DNA of 64,000 nt, taken from the NCBI GenBank assembly GCA_037576215.1, contig JBANDB010000005.1:6414905-6478904 (forward strand), given 5' to 3'. Both the position numbers and the translations under genes were made by a program. The stretch's first letter is position 1. Every line of letters begins with the position of its first letter. This DNA comes from Armillaria gallica (lineage: Eukaryota; Basidiomycota; Agaricomycetes; Agaricales; Physalacriaceae). The notes under the pieces were generated by a model. That model ran no database searches. It saw only the letters and a list, made by a program, of their open reading frames with translations, and was not told where the DNA came from. This document shows, one piece after another, positions 33,668 through 44,299 of the stretch.

Positions 33668-34640
33668 AAGGAGCTGATCTCATCCAGTGGCATGTGATAA
33701 ACACGGTTGATTGCGGTGCCTCTTTTGAGTCAGATCTTTCAGACTTGTCTTCTTCAGCTTGTTTTTGCTGCCATTTTTTCCATCTCTTGTGGTCGCAGGA
33801 GTCAAGCACAAATTATAATAAATACACCTATATTTTTCTGTTTCTCCTGTCCATTTGAGGTGGACCTCAAGGTCTCAGATTCCCGATGGGTGTGGGCCAT
33901 GATTTTATTGCCAGTGTCTTTGTGTAGCAATTCATGTTAGAACGGTTACTTTTGCTGAAAGTATAAAACTGGACAAATAACAGGCTTATATTTCCTGCTG
34001 CAATAGGTAACAAGCCTACCTATTTTTTGATTGCCTTTACTCAGTTTTGTTTGCTGGTGACCTCATGATTTGGCAGGGTTGAACTGCTTCAAAATTGACA
34101 CAAATCATTCAAGGTCTTTCTTTATGCTGTGGCATGAGAATGGGACAGAGGAGAACCACAGCATCTATGTGGCAGCACAAGCAGAACCACATGATCTGGC
34201 TCTGCCAATCCATTCCAGGCTCAGGCGAGATGTTCGCCCACTTGCCTTGCATGCTTATCTCAATATCCAAATTTTCTGAATTGAAGACAGTATGTTTTTA
34301 GGTCCAAAAGGTAGTTCTAAAAATATCATGACTTTACATGCAATTTTTCGATGGGAAAAAGGATGGCCTAAAAACAAGATGAACAAGAACTCTTTTTCAT
34401 ACTGTTTAGGATAAGGAAATCAATGCAAAAAAAAACAGATCAAAAAAGTGGTTTCCATTGTTCAGAACAATGGAAATGGCTCTTTCTTTGTTAAAAACAT
34501 GCTCTTTTTGGTGCGTAAGAACATTATAGAACACAAGGTTTTTTCAGATCCTGTTTTATGATGGCAAAAAAGCAAACAAAAGTCACAACATTTTTAGGAT
34601 ATGTTTTTAGATCCAAAAAAGCAGTCAACTCCAGGAGATA
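33668..34640. other. AT-rich stretch without a recognised gene
   Basis: Only short frames occur, for example 34070-34279. None has recognisable motifs. The segment lies downstream of the decayed secreted-protein gene on the opposite strand. Confidence 0.35.
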
Positions 34641-34649
34641 TGTTGTACC

Positions 34650-35291
34650 TTGATCCAGTATGTTGTTCCCATGGCAGTCAGTTGGTTGGATTGATCAGGC
34701 TTTAAAAAAATATTAAGTGGATGTAATATTTTAACATCCCCAGAACCCCTTGGTGATGCATAAGCTATCAGTCTTGGATGTGATTTAGCAGTTCGAAGTG
34801 ACAATGCCCTTCTGCTGGGAAATATCCATAGCACATGTTGAGCATAGAACTCTGCATTTCTGGTTCCTGTATATCAAGTCAATCAGTCATGACAAAATAT
34901 GTAATTGGCATGACCAGAACATACTCATTTGTGCCTGACAAGTCAACATTGTTAATGAAGAATCTTTGACCATCATATTTGGCTGCAAAGTTGACATTAT
35001 CTGTGTGAAATTCTCATCAGAAAAACTGTAGGACAAAAGATGAAAGGAAGCATACTTTATAGTGTAGGTGACATCGGGATCATTCCCATTTTGCTGGAAG
35101 AAGAACTTGGAGGGCAAAGTACTAGCAATAATGGGTGCACCAACAGCCTGGCTGGCTGACCATGAGAGTGTGTTATTCCAGACTACAGTGAGAGCAGCAC
35201 CCTCAAATTTTGGGGTGCACCAGGCCTGGGCAGCCAGGGGTGAAGCTGTGAAGAGGAGCCCAGAAAAGAAGAGGATTGTTGAAGAGCACAT
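34650..35291 (-). pseudogene. Decayed small secreted protein gene, lectin-like
   Basis: From ATG at 35291 the minus strand encodes a clear signal peptide (CSSTILFFSGLLFTASPLAAQA), then CTPKFEGAALTVVW and FFFQQNGNDPDVTYTIK. After a likely intron (GTATGC...CACAG) comes NFAAKYDGQRFFINNVDLSG, and after another the Cys-containing CRVLCSTCAMDISQQKGIV. The arrangement (short repeats with Q-x-W-like and paired Cys motifs after a secretion signal) resembles fungal beta-trefoil, ricin-B-type carbohydrate-binding small secreted proteins. That assignment is by general resemblance only. A stop following TSNC (TAA for an expected CAA) and further stops downstream break the C-terminal third. No active-site or toxin domain is seen. 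Confidence 0.45.
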
Positions 35292-35457
35292 TGGGAATAA
35301 TGCTTGAAGAAACAATCTGTTTTCAAGAAGACAACAATTAAAAAACTGCAAGGTATCAAAGTGAAGAGACAATAGCTTTTATAGTGGTTTTGTGACCAGT
35401 CAAGAATATCTTGGCACTCTTAGTGTTCAGGCTGGACTAGATTGGTGAGAGCCCCAA

Positions 35458-36829
35458 TGATGTGCTCGGTATTTGTAAGTGGCAAACGGACTAGAGGCTG
35501 GCAATGAACATCAACAACACTAAACCAATCACTAACTCTACACTTATCACCAATGTATTGAATTTGGGTGTTTCAAGTATGATAGAAGCACTCTGCAGAC
35601 TTCAATAATCAAGGAAAGTTGATTAAAGATGTTTTATTCATTACTAGTGAGCTATACAAGCATAGTACTCACACTAGCAGGGTTGGTAAGACACAATTGG
35701 ATGAATAGTGACTTGACTTGAGCTACTGTGCTTGCTGGCTCTCTGACTTGGGACTGCTTTTGAACTAGTGGCTCTCTTGGCCCTATACTGTCTTACAAGT
35801 GAATAAACACTTGACTAGTCACTTTCTAGGCAGACTAGTGGCTCTCTTGGCCTAAGAATAATACTTTAAACTTCAAGAACTTGCTTGAACTAACTTTGAA
35901 ACTCTCTTGGCCTTTGCAGGACACCAAAGATTGCTCTAAGACACTTCAATTCACTTAATGCTATGGGTAACTTAGCAACTAGTAGCTGCTTTATTGAGGT
36001 TAAGCACAAAAGCCTTTAATTGGGGCACTAGATACTGACTAGTAGGTCACAATTGTGGAGGCTTGCCTAAGCTGCATGTGCACCTATTCTACTACTTATA
36101 TACTGACAAACAAAGTACAATCGAGATATAAATAACTGACTAGAGAGGTATTATTGATAAGGATTTCATGGCTAGTCACAAATAATGATGAATAATCATG
36201 CTATAGTCAGTCTAGAAATGGTCACTTGCTGACTAGTGAGCCTAGGGGCTCTGCTAGTGGTTGTATTCTGTGTCCTGGGCCCAGAAACGCTCCACTAGTG
36301 TCAAGGATAAATGACTAGCCAGGCAAGCATGCCTGTAACAGCTGTCAATTGTGATTGAAGGCACAGCCTGGCTATACTAGTACTGATCACAATGGATCTG
36401 TATTGCACTAGTCAGATCTGCCACAAGGTTAATCTGTTGCTAATTCATTTCTAAGTCCTGTTTCGAGATTTCCATGTGACTAGTTAACCTGACTTAGGTG
36501 TTTATGCCCAGATTGGTCTGCTAGTGACTGAACTTCACAAGATTTGTGTCCTCTGTCTCTTGTTTGGTGTGCTAGTCACATTACTTGTCCACTAGTGGCC
36601 ATATTTACTTAGCCCTGTTAGCATTCAAGTTACTAGTATGGCCGGCTGGTAGATTTAACCCACTAGTGGTATTGCATCTAAGTCCTGGCTCTACTAGTCG
36701 CATACTAGTCTAACTATCAGCTTGAAGCCTCAGCTATAGTCCTCTCAGTATCACTAATGTAGGATAGATCTGCAATAGTATTATTATACAATCACACAAT
36801 CTAGGTGTGAATGTGTAGACAGTGTATCA
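35458..36829 (-). mobile_element. LTR-like element family A, second copy, CpG-depleted
   Basis: This 1372 bp copy is the reverse complement of 10759-12127 along its whole length, starting TGATGTGCTCGGTA and ending GTGTATCA. Its flanks are ccaa and ctga, which match at two of four positions, the others being transitions. Where the 10759 copy has CG, this copy usually has TG or CA, which indicates ageing by deamination. The CTAGT motifs are largely preserved. No coding region is present. Confidence 0.8.
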
Positions 36830-38440
36830 CTGAGAGAGGTAATGATTTAGTCTAGGATTGACTGTATGCAATGGTGTGTGAGAGTGACTCCAAGGGCAAG
36901 TAAGACTGTCAGTAGCAGGAGCCATCCACTGCTCAGCATGGTTGATACACATTGAAGACATTGTTCTAGTCAATCTTCTCCTGAGTTCTCCAGGTTCCTT
37001 ATGGCTGCACTCTTTCAATGGCAAAATATAAGACAAGAGTCAGTAATGAAAAGTCATAGTCAAGCCTAGTGAGCACTATGTCAGTGTTTTTTTGAATTAC
37101 TGGGAGAGAGCAGTTTTTCAGAATCAAAGGGAAAATTGCAATCAAGGTCATTCCAAATTGAAACAACATAGTCTGATAGCCTTTGGAGGTAACTGTTTTG
37201 GGCCTGGGAGAGCGTCAATGAAGGCATCCAGTTATTTACCTTTGCCAAGATAAAGATCATCACTTTGGGTTATTTTCCCCACTAACAGAAATGGGTGGAT
37301 AGCTTATAATCCTCAAAAATGAGTCAGTACCCCCTTCAATGGTAGAGCAGGCCACAAATTTTGATGCAGTTAAATGCCCAAGTCAAATTTTAATTGCTTT
37401 TTCTGTAGAACTTTAACTGGCTCAAGTTGGTCACCTGCCAAGAAAGCCACTGAAGCAGACCATGAGCATACAAGTCTGACAGAAGCAAAAGGAGATGACC
37501 AAGTTTGAACTTAGGACATCATCAGTCCCAGTAAACCTAGGTACCATTGGAATGGACTTAAGATCTGGTATGTACACACAGTCAAGGTATGCAGAAAATG
37601 CATTGGTCTCAAATCTTTCAATGCATACAGGTTTTGCTCCTGGATTCTGAAGTGCACAGGAATTAGATGTAGTACTAGACTCTGAGTCTGTCAGTGTTTC
37701 AACCACCTGAAAAAAGGACTGTAGTGATGACCATTGAATTCCAGATCATGGACAATTTAGAGTCTCAGAGTTGTACACAAAAAAACACCATCACCCAATG
37801 AGATCGTTTCAGGGGGATTCAGATTAGCCAAAAGCCAGTCCTGCTTGTGAAAGAGATCACAATGCTGTATCTCTTTTCATTGCTCCTGATTTTCTTTGTG
37901 GTCATAGTCAAACAACATTATGTCGCATTTTGTTTTTTGATTGGTTAACGGAGAAGGATGAAATTGTCAATTAAGATGATATTTAGGTTTTGAATGTCAT
38001 TCATGGCAAATTCATGGGGGTAAGCGATGAGAAATAATCAGACTCCACTTCAATCTCAGCTGTTTGGCAGCTGGGCCATTTGTCATTACTTGGCATCTCA
38101 GGATTTTCTATTTTACAAAGGGCTAGTTTTATGCTCAGCATGTCTCCTTGCCCTTCTCCACCTGAGGAAGGAGCTAACATTGTTACCGCATTGAAGGTCC
38201 TTGGGCCAGCAGCTAGTGCCCTTTCTGAAGCAGATAGTTTTTGGTCAGCTCTACTGTTGTCTCTGTACACCATGCCCTGCCTTTCATCACCATGCTTAAA
38301 AATAACTGTCTGTTTTCCATGACTATTTCTATTCAAAACATTGGTGAAAACTTGTGGAGTTCAGATGGTCTGTCTATGGTGTGCATTCAAATCCATTTTC
38401 TCCCTCCAGTGATTACAAAACAAAATCTGATTTAATTAGC
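36830..38440 (-). CDS. Possible multi-exon hypothetical gene
   Basis: Three minus-strand frames follow one another: 38001-38336 (ASERALAAGPRTFNAVTMLA... ending YFSSLTPMNLP), 37431-37706 (SSTTSNSCALQNPGAKPVC, FSAYLDCVYIPDLKSIPM) and 37081-37263 (SYLQRLSDYVVSIWNDLDCN). They could be exons of a gene of roughly 37081-38336, with introns between. I recognise no family and cannot fix the splice sites. Low CpG content suggests that it lies in a silenced region and may be a relic. Confidence 0.25.
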
Positions 38441-38859
38441 CTGACCCAGCTTGCTAGGCTTGATGATATCTTTCTATTTCTCTAACACTTACAAGCCTAT
38501 GCCCTGTGTCTTTGTCATGATTGCCAGACCCTCGTACCTCAGGTCTTGGCAACCTGACTGCGACATGGAGCTTCAGCTTGTTGGGGCCCACCCCAAACCC
38601 AGCTTTTTACTAAGATATATTATTGAATCTCTGTTGTTTTTTTGGAGCCACTGCAATGGAGCAAAATGCTTTTTATGAGTGCTATAAAGTATTGTTCTGT
38701 TACTTCTGTAAGCCATGTAATGGATGAGTAGGGACTCTCATAATTTGGGTGATCATTGTTAATAGTTGTCATTACTGGCAGGAGAGAGGGAGATGTCCCT
38801 GGCTCAGATATCTGACATGGTGGGCTGCTACGGTTATCATTTGAACTCTGGTCATTTCT

Positions 38860-39520
38860 ATAAGACTTACATCTATTGACATTCATTGCTCATTGCTTGA
38901 TACTCACTTTTAGGGATCTGCATCATACTTGTATTTATGGAATTATAGGATAGTTCATACAGGTCCTGTATGGGTTTGCTCAATATAGGTAATTTTGTCT
39001 ATAATTTACTGTGATCTGATAGATACTAATCTTATTTGTGTATCTAAAACAAATTTGGAATCACTTGGCATTGCCAAAAATACAGTTGACAGATATGATT
39101 ATAACCCATACCATTGACGGTTTCAGCCCATACAGTGATGGTACAGGTCAACCTATATATTTGATGGTTGTATCCATGTATGGATATGGTGTGGATCCCT
39201 ACTCACTTTGTTGCTATAGCATGGATAAGTAGTCTCAGTTGAAGCTCAGTTAGGAGCCTGTCACACCAATGATTTGCTGTGGGGAGAGTAGAGGCTTGGT
39301 AGAGGCAGCAAATTTGAAACTCACCTGGCCTGCATCGTGGTATGGCAATGGCCATTTATGATATGGTAACTGGGTAAGCACATCATAGCTGAATTGTTAA
39401 AGTCAAAGCCCTCTGGAGCACCTCACATGTTATGATCCTATCTTCTTGCTTATCATTGCAATGATCCCCTTCTTGGACATTATGACTATTAGTTCATTTC
39501 TATGTTTTAGTTATTACTTA
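38860..39520. repeat. Diverged repeat, copy 1, carrying a MITE
   Basis: The segment before and after the MITE at 38911-39201 (TGCTCATTGCTTGATACTCACTTT, then ATGGATAAGTAGTCTCAGTT, and later CCAATGATTTGCTGTG and TGGTATGGCAATGGCC) matches 40240-40520 in the same order. The second copy lacks the MITE. The repeat has no coding potential that I can see. Confidence 0.55.
38911..39201. mobile_element. hAT-type MITE, 291 bp
   Basis: It starts TAGGGATCTGCATCATAC and ends GTGGATCCCTA, giving terminal inverted repeats TAGGGATC/GATCCCTA. It is flanked by a perfect 8-bp duplication ctcacttt (38903-38910 and 39202-39209). The related sequence at about 40262-40275 shows the empty site with a single ctcacttt. 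An 8-bp duplication with TAGGG-type ends suits the hAT superfamily. It has no coding sequence and needs a transposase in trans. Confidence 0.75.
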
Positions 39521-39524
39521 TGTT

Positions 39525-39857
39525 TAGGGATGTGCATTGTACTGTTACAGATACAACTGTAGACCATATAAAAATTATTAGCCATGGTGCAGTACAGTTG
39601 ATGTCATATCTATACCATGTCCATATGATTGTCCATATATAGATATCTGGTGCCAAAGGGTGAGTATTATGTGCTTCTTTAGGTCATAGGTACTAACCTT
39701 TATGGCATAAGATAGTCTTCTGTCTCTCCCTCAATGACAGTATTGAAACTGTATGAATACAGCCATATTTTAGATCTTTAAAGTTGGCCACAGTATGGAC
39801 CCATATCTGTTTACACTGTACATAGCCACCATACTACAGGTATGATGCACATCTCTA
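39525..39857. mobile_element. hAT-type MITE, 333 bp, related to the previous one
   Basis: The ends are TAGGGATGTGCATT and GATGCACATCTCTA, inverted repeats of about 13 bp. The flanks cttatgtt (39517-39524) and tttatgtt (39858-39865) are an 8-bp duplication with one C/T difference. Internal words resemble the MITE at 38911-39201 (ACAGTTGA followed by ATATGAT or GATGTCATAT). It is non-coding. Confidence 0.7.
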
Positions 39858-39930
39858 TTTATGTTTCCTTGCTTCTTCAGACTTTGAAGTAGTATGTATA
39901 TTTTATAATTTGTACTTGTTACCTCAGCTT

Positions 39931-40090
39931 GTTGCTCTACATGGACAGAGAAAGGCTGAGAAGAGCTGTTCTGTATTTTTTGTATTTTTTGCCTTACTTA
40001 CATCTCACAGCATAGCATGGCATAGCACATATTCTTATAGGTAATATTATCAGCCTATTCCTCTACATAGACAGAGAAAGGCTGATCATA
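39931..40090 (+). repeat. Duplicated 25-bp word pair
   Basis: CTCTACATGGACAGAGAAAGG followed by CTGA near 39936 recurs as CTCTACATAGACAGAGAAAGG followed by CTGA near 40062. Between them is an imperfect repeat of GCATAGCATGGCATAGCA. The function is unknown; it is probably part of a decayed repeat. Confidence 0.5.
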
Positions 40091-40229
40091 GCATGTATTC
40101 TTACATCAATGGTCTCCTTGCCAAAGCCTCATAATAAACAAATTATGGCATAGTCAGTACATGTATATGCATTACCTGTCCCTGAATGGTCTCCTGGCCT
40201 CTAATCCTATCTGCTAATTTTTTATTTGA

Positions 40230-40536
40230 TGTTTATTGTTCACTTATTGCTTGCTCAATGCTCATTGTTTGATACTCACTTTGAAGCCTACAGTGTCCTG
40301 TCAGCATGCATAGACTAATAGTCAGTGGATAGTCTCAGTTCAGTGAATACTGGGTGCTGGACATGCTCCAATGATTTGCAATGTGGGATGGAACACTGGT
40401 AAAGGTATGCAGTGGCAGCAGAACTCATAGAGAGGCAGAAGGTGGCAGCAACAGTAGTGCAACAAAATTGAAACTCAGCCGGAATAAGCTGTGGTCTGGC
40501 AATGGCCGGAAAATTCAAACTTAGCTTATTTGTCAT
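40230..40536. repeat. Diverged repeat, copy 2 (MITE-free)
   Basis: It is colinear with 38860-39400 but lacks the hAT-type MITE, so it serves as a paralogous empty site. Shared words include ATGCTCATTG, GATACTCACTTT, ATAGTCTCAGTT, CCAATGATTTGC and TCTGGCAATGGCC. Confidence 0.55.
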
Positions 40537-43200
40537 TATCCACCTCTCTTATTATATAGATATGACCATATTGCTCATCATCTCATTTTCTCAGACTGTA
40601 TGTACCCTAATCCCAATTCCATGGACATGGCTACCTAAAAGCCTTGCTGCTTAGCAAAGGGCCCCTGTGAGGCCCTGATTTACATGTGTAAATCATGGCT
40701 ATTTAGCAAGGGCCCCTGGGAGCTGGAGGCTATTTAGCACTAAATAGTCTGAAAAATAGGTCTAATTAGCTGCAAATCAGCATCACTGGGATGATATACT
40801 ATTGTGGTATCATGTCACCTCATCCTTAAAATTCAATTCTCTCCCTTACCATTACAATACCATAGTCCTGACTCCCAATTTTGGGATTGACCCAGATACA
40901 TTTAGCAAGTGAAAAGGTCAATTCTCCCCAGTGCAAATTGCTGCTATTTGCTAACAGAAAATAGATAGGAGCAAGTGTCTCAAGCTTTTTGATTTTCACT
41001 CATGAATGCAGGGCTGATAGCTGATAGTTATAGTTGGGTTATGGTGAATGTTGATAATATTATTCTGGCTTTGATGCTGAATTTGGCTTTGTGATGTCAT
41101 TATAGTGGGTAGGTACATGAGTCCCATCTATTTCACAGCTAAAAATTGGTCCTTGAAAAGCCTGTTGCTAATCAGCTGCTGCACAGCACTCAGTAGCAGG
41201 TGCTGAATAGCAAGTGTGAATTACATCAGCCTAATAATGCCCCCCCTGCCCCAGCAGTGATTGATGATGGTAGTAGGAAGAGAAGAGCATATACTCAACT
41301 AGGACACCATATCTGAGGCTCTGTCATCATCACACTAGTCTGCCCACACAGTATTATATTATATATTACACATTCTGTCTGCCTATACAACCATTTTACC
41401 TGGATATATGCACATGAATCTTGAATCGGGCATCCTACACATTGCAACTTTATATCCCACCACCCAAAACACCTTTCAACTTTCTGAGTCCTATGAATAT
41501 AGGAAATTCAGTCATTATATCATCCTGAAACCCTATTTTTTATCATCCAGCATGGCATTTGCCACCAGTTTTTACCTGACTCACTTGTGGGAATTTTTTG
41601 CAACATCCACCATTTTCCTGAGAAACTCTTTCCCTTTGTATTTCACCCTCACACTCCCTTTCCTTATTTCCAACTATTATATCATTTCATCTTGTCTGTC
41701 ATTGCTACCTTCTGTTGCCCTTATCTTCTTCCTTGACTCTTCCATCTCTTCTTTGTCCATGTATGAAATCTTATGCTTGAATGCATGTTGTCCTGGTCCT
41801 GCACTGTTGCCTTCAATTCTCCCCAATGTCACCAATGCTCTGAGTGCCACCTTTTAATGTTTTTCGATGAATACAATTGTATATTGTGGATGGTTAAGCA
41901 TGTTTGATGGGGGAGGGAGGCAGATGTTAGCGTGTTATGCTGTATGTCTGTTTTTACACTCACCTGAGTATACCCTTTGTTGAGAAGCACTATCACTCTC
42001 AGTATCGGCTTCATCCTGTGCATCATTTTTTCCCCCTTACCACCTCCAGTGTGACCTGCAATTTCTATTATGTCACCGATTCTGAACAGTTGTGGCTTTG
42101 CCAGAATGTATCTGTACGTGTTGTGTTAAATTATGCTATTTCTGTGAATGCATCTTGAGCTCACCATCTCTTCCCCTCTTCATCTGCCTTGCCTCTGAAG
42201 TAGCAGATGACATTTTCTTCTGTGTGTGCTAGGTCCTGTCATATGAGTTGCTGTAACATGCCCCCAGGATCTATCTCCCTTGCAAACATCAGTGCCTCCT
42301 TGCTGTCACCTTCTCTGACCCTTTTGAAGTATCTGTTTGTGCTTTCCATTGCCTCAAATTCATGGAACATTATGGGTGCCCATTGCTCCATCAGCCTAGA
42401 AAATGCTCAGTGAGGCATTTTATTTCTCTTTGGTGCCTTTCTTATGTCATCATTTTCTATAATCTCCTCAAGAGTAGTGACTTCTCTTCCAAACAAAGGC
42501 AGGACACCATACTATATTCATAATACACAGTCCACGCATTATCTTGATTTCCAGTGATGGCTAGTTGATGATATCTCACTAAGGGTGGTATATTCCATGT
42601 TCCTAATGCATTGGCACACAGATTTGTTGCAATATGCCAAAGTTATCCATAGTCAATAAGTACAAATATGATCATGTAGCTCTGCTGTACTGTACAATCT
42701 GACTATCATCTGCATGTTTGTGTCTGTATCTGAGCTTCTCTCCTTCTCTTTCTGTCTTTCTCTTTTCAGTTTGCCTTTCCTAGCCTCGTTTCCTGCAACA
42801 AGATTCATGAGGCCCAGATGGTGAGATAAACAGGTTATGAGTCTTTTGGTGCTTTTGATTTACTGCTCCCCCAGCTCTCAAATTTGATCTGGATCGATTT
42901 CTCGATTAGTCTCTCATAGACAGACAATGATATCAACCTAATGATGGATAGGGTGGATGGTTGATATGTAGTCTGTTTTTAAAGCCAATCAGAGTCTGTG
43001 GATGACTAAAGGCAGGAAAAGATTATATTGGAAATACATGTGACATTGTATGCCAAGGTATGTTCTCTTAGACCTGTCATTTCAAGTTGTAACTCAATCA
43101 ACCTTATTTACTAGACTGGCTTATGGGTCAGGAATCAGGATGGAAGCCAGGAAAGAAGCTACATTGTGAACGGCAACCACTGATTCATCATTGCAGCACA
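40537..43200. other. Long AT-rich stretch, mainly without genes; one minus-strand relic
   Basis: Most of this segment has no supportable gene. On the minus strand at about 42160-42420 a frame reads MEQWAPIMFHEFEAMESTNR and then REGDSKEALMFAREIDPGG and HTEENVICYFRGKADE, interrupted by a TGA. It resembles hypothetical proteins often repeated in agaricomycete genomes but has no known function. The 149-residue plus frame at 41408-41857 has no motifs and is probably an antisense shadow. Near 40650-40780 there are palindromic words (CTATTTAGCACTAAATAG and AAGGGCCCCTG). Confidence 0.3.
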
Positions 43201-43422
43201 TATCAGTAGTTGAGCCCTTCATCTATCACTAGCAATGCGTTATTCACTCTCTTGTTGCAGAAATATGGTTCCAAGTCTTACTACTGGACCCTGTACTTTA
43301 GACTAGCATTTGAGGGCCATTGCATTCGAGTGGCAGTGTCCAAATGCTATGCTTTTGGTTTTCTATCATCTAATTTGTGTGGATCCACAGCACAAAAGAG
43401 AGATAGAACTGCAAAGCTATTG

Positions 43423-43728
43423 TCAAAACTGGCTGGAAATGAGGTTGGATTTAGGCTGTTGTTGGTACAAGGAGTCGATGCAGTCAGACTGGCAGACTGC
43501 ACATTGAGAACCTTGGCGTCTTGACCATTTGGTTTGAAATAGTGTTTGGAAACCGGTGGTGTCAGAGGCGAAGGTGGTTATTGAGGTTGAGGTGACTCCT
43601 GATGATGTAGATGGACTACCCACCACATCACCAGCTCCTGCATTGTTGGTGGCAAAGCCAGTACAGAAGCTACTGATAGAAAACGCCAATGGTGGAGTCA
43701 GGGCTTCCTCATAGTTGAGCATTGAACC
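43423..43728 (-). pseudogene. Downstream part of a host gene interrupted by the gypsy element
   Basis: A minus-strand frame rich in Ser and Thr (GAGDVVGSPSTSSGVTSTSI) ends near 43423 and begins right at the gypsy insertion point gaacc. The other side of the same insertion (51837-52079, minus) has an open stretch CSRKVFKFIVDGLSNAQPGY followed by a possible intron leading to the gaacc site. I infer that one minus-strand gene was split by the 8.1 kb element. The product is not recognised. Confidence 0.4.
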
Positions 43729-43764
43729 TGTTATGATTTATTCATTTTCTTTACCTAAGCACCT

Positions 43765-43804
43765 CTTATCTTATCTTATCTTTGGCACTTACTCTTATCT
43801 TATC
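43765..43804 (-). promoter_or_regulatory. Cluster of five GATAAG sites in the LTR
   Basis: CTTATC (GATAAG on the other strand) occurs at 43765, 43770, 43775, 43794 and 43799. GATAAG is the consensus site of fungal GATA factors of the AreA/NIT2 nitrogen-regulation type and of the iron and light GATA regulators. The cluster is kept in all three LTRs of this family. I infer possible GATA-factor control of the element. Confidence 0.5.
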
Positions 43805-43969
43805 TTTAGATACACGACTTCATGGAGTCTTCACATCATGATACAGTCATACTCAGCAGATGTGTACTTTCTCACATGTCACCCTCAGTATTAGGACCCT
43901 CACTTGGTCACCGTGTTCTTACTTCTCTTTCTCACATGGTGCCCTTATTATTCAGACCCTCAATTCTAG

Positions 43970-44017
43970 TATATAAGTAGTGTACTCAAAGCTGTATATT
44001 CCCTAGCTTTGAGCTAA
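43970..44017 (+). promoter_or_regulatory. LTR core promoter: TATA box and proposed transcript start
   Basis: TATATAAG at 43970 is followed 35 bp later by AGCTTTGAGCTAA (44005-44017). That distance suits a transcription start, and this word is exactly complementary to the primer-binding site next to the LTR, as expected for self-priming. Confidence 0.6.
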
Positions 44018-44160
44018 CATTTATTCATACCAAACCACATTCATTCTTGCCGAGCGCTACTTAGTAAGTCTTGATCTTCCAATCACCACAGGACTCAATG
44101 GTGACTGTATGAATGCGATACAGCCATTGTTTACTCTTGATTGGGGTTTGGGTCCTACAT

Positions 44161-44173
44161 TTAGCTCAAAGCT
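44161..44173 (+). other. Primer-binding site, self-priming type
   Basis: TTAGCTCAAAGCT begins one base after the 5' LTR and is a perfect 13-nt complement of 44005-44017 in the LTR, at the proposed RNA 5' end. In Tf1/sushi elements the first bases of the transcript fold back on the primer-binding site and are cleaved to make the primer, in place of a tRNA. No match to a tRNA 3' end was noted. Confidence 0.65.
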
Positions 44174-44299
44174 TTCCCTAGGCTCCTTAACCAGAACCTT
44201 CATGTCAGACACAGCTGCCACAGCTATCTTTGGAGCCAGCATAGGCTTTGGGTCCCTTTGCCTTGCCACAGCATTCGTCCTCGCAGTATGATGTTTCGA

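Larger units (their letters stand above)
43729..44159 (+). repeat. 5' LTR
   Basis: 431 bp, TGTTATGATTTATTC to GGTCCTACA. Compared with the 3' LTR it lacks one 23-bp segment lying between two GGTCACC words, as if lost by recombination between them, and has scattered C/T and G/A differences. Confidence 0.95.

Noticed and set aside
35454..36833. A confident target duplication for the second family A copy
   Set aside because: The flanks ccaa and ctga agree at only two of four positions. Transitions could explain it, but it is not proof.
41408..41857. 149-residue open frame rich in Leu, Ser and Phe
   Set aside because: It has no recognisable motif, lies in AT-rich DNA, and its composition is that expected from the antisense of a purine-rich strand.
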